In this document: positions 63,686 to 64,000 of the stretch, one piece after another
Numbering within the stretch: position 1 is the first letter of the stretch
Layout: each line of letters opens with the position of its first letter
The notes under the pieces: model-generated
The model's input: the letters and a program-made list of their open reading frames with translations, nothing else
Database searches by the model: none
What the model was told of the DNA's origin: nothing
Program-made: the position numbers and the translations under genes
Source: CAG-273 sp963929915
GTDB lineage: Bacteria > Bacillota > Clostridia > TANB77 > CAG-508
Length of the DNA stretch: 64,000 nucleotides
NCBI GenBank assembly: GCA_963929915.1
Contig: CAWVJY010000001.1
Span: forward strand, 34,792 to 98,791
Direction of reading: 5' to 3'

Positions 63686-64000
63686 TGTTAATTAAAAAAG
63701 TAAATTCTATTCAATAAAAAATAAATACAAATTAATAGTAAATTAACAGTTATTGTAAGATTAAATGCAATTTAGTATAATATAAATGTGGATACTTCTT
63801 GAGAAAGAAGGTATTTATGAAATTTGATGGTAAGCATCTATCTTTAGAAGATAGGAAAGTTATCGAACAAAATATTTGCAAAAGATTAAGAAAATTCCAA
63901 ACTGCTAAAGAACTTAACAAAAGTCAATCTACTATCGGAAAGGAAATTAAAAACAATAGAAAACGTAGATATTCTAAAATTGATAACACGCGATCTAGTG
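63686..64000 (+). mobile_element. IS30-type insertion sequence, copy 2, cut by window end
   Basis: Same sequence as copy 1 from its left edge at 48621 through the first 56 codons of the transposase (start at 63817), as far as I can compare by eye. At 63985 the match stops abruptly, where copy 1 reads GAAGCCCC and this one reads AACACGCGATC. The last 16 bases thus come from elsewhere: an internal truncation, a contig end or an assembly join. Confidence 0.8.

Overview
The window looks like the chromosome of a low-GC (about 30 percent), endospore-forming, anaerobic Clostridia-type Bacillota, probably an uncultured gut lineage. This is inferred from AT-rich codon use, strong AGGAGG-type ribosome sites, the sporulation genes sigH, sspH, ytfJ and spoVS, a sortase with an LPQTG protein, and many prepilin-leader surface proteins. 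No rRNA operon, CRISPR array or prophage was seen.

Layout. 1-4.1 kb: pyrH-frr-uppS-cdsA-rseP, a translation and envelope operon on the minus strand. 4.3-11.6 kb: sortase and LPQTG protein, ychF, an L,D-transpeptidase, a DUF1653 protein, tRNA-Thr(GGT), sigH and rqcH. From about 3.6 to 14.1 kb six genes carry ten apparent single-base indels, while genes on either side are intact. 11.6-13.7 kb: a small GC-rich gene and a DDE transposase. 13.8-18.1 kb: a FIST sensor protein, aldehyde dehydrogenase and iron alcohol dehydrogenase. 18.3-19.5 kb: a toxin-antitoxin pair and small proteins. 19.6-22.4 kb: ligA and pgsA. 22.6-26 kb: two tandem prepilin-leader proteins (BspA repeats; formylglycine-enzyme-like fold) and a locus with an 11-unit CT tract. 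26-31.2 kb: DUF5665, UPF0182, ftsY and a membrane protein. 31.4-36.9 kb: Fic protein, tRNA-Thr(CGT), two large SH3-type envelope proteins and a cysteine-rich miniprotein. 36.9-48.5 kb: U32 peptidase, RNHCP protein, nucleoside kinase, sspH, acyltransferase, mutS, miaB and rpmE. 48.6-50 kb: an IS30-type element, with the start of a second copy at the right edge. 50.3-54.5 kb: a prepilin-leader protein with a GC-rich 3' end, VanW protein and D,D-carboxypeptidase. 54.5-61.6 kb: ytfJ, ytfI, scpA, recX, recA, a peptide-binding protein, spoVS and ymdB. 61.8-63.6 kb: another prepilin-leader protein and a second dinucleotide-repeat locus.

The genes fall into three interacting themes: core DNA repair and chromosome maintenance (ligA, mutS, recA, recX, scpA), envelope building and remodelling (uppS, cdsA, pgsA, L,D-transpeptidase, D,D-carboxypeptidase, glucosaminidase, sortase) and sporulation. 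The most unusual content is the prepilin-leader surface proteins. Two of them end in abruptly GC-rich C-ending codons inside a lectin/formylglycine-enzyme-like fold, which resembles the variable region of a diversity-generating retroelement target; no reverse transcriptase or template repeat is visible here. Also notable are two related loci where a dinucleotide repeat sits between a start codon and a conserved block, and three 140-155 bp elements with long inverted-repeat arms, two of which share a core.
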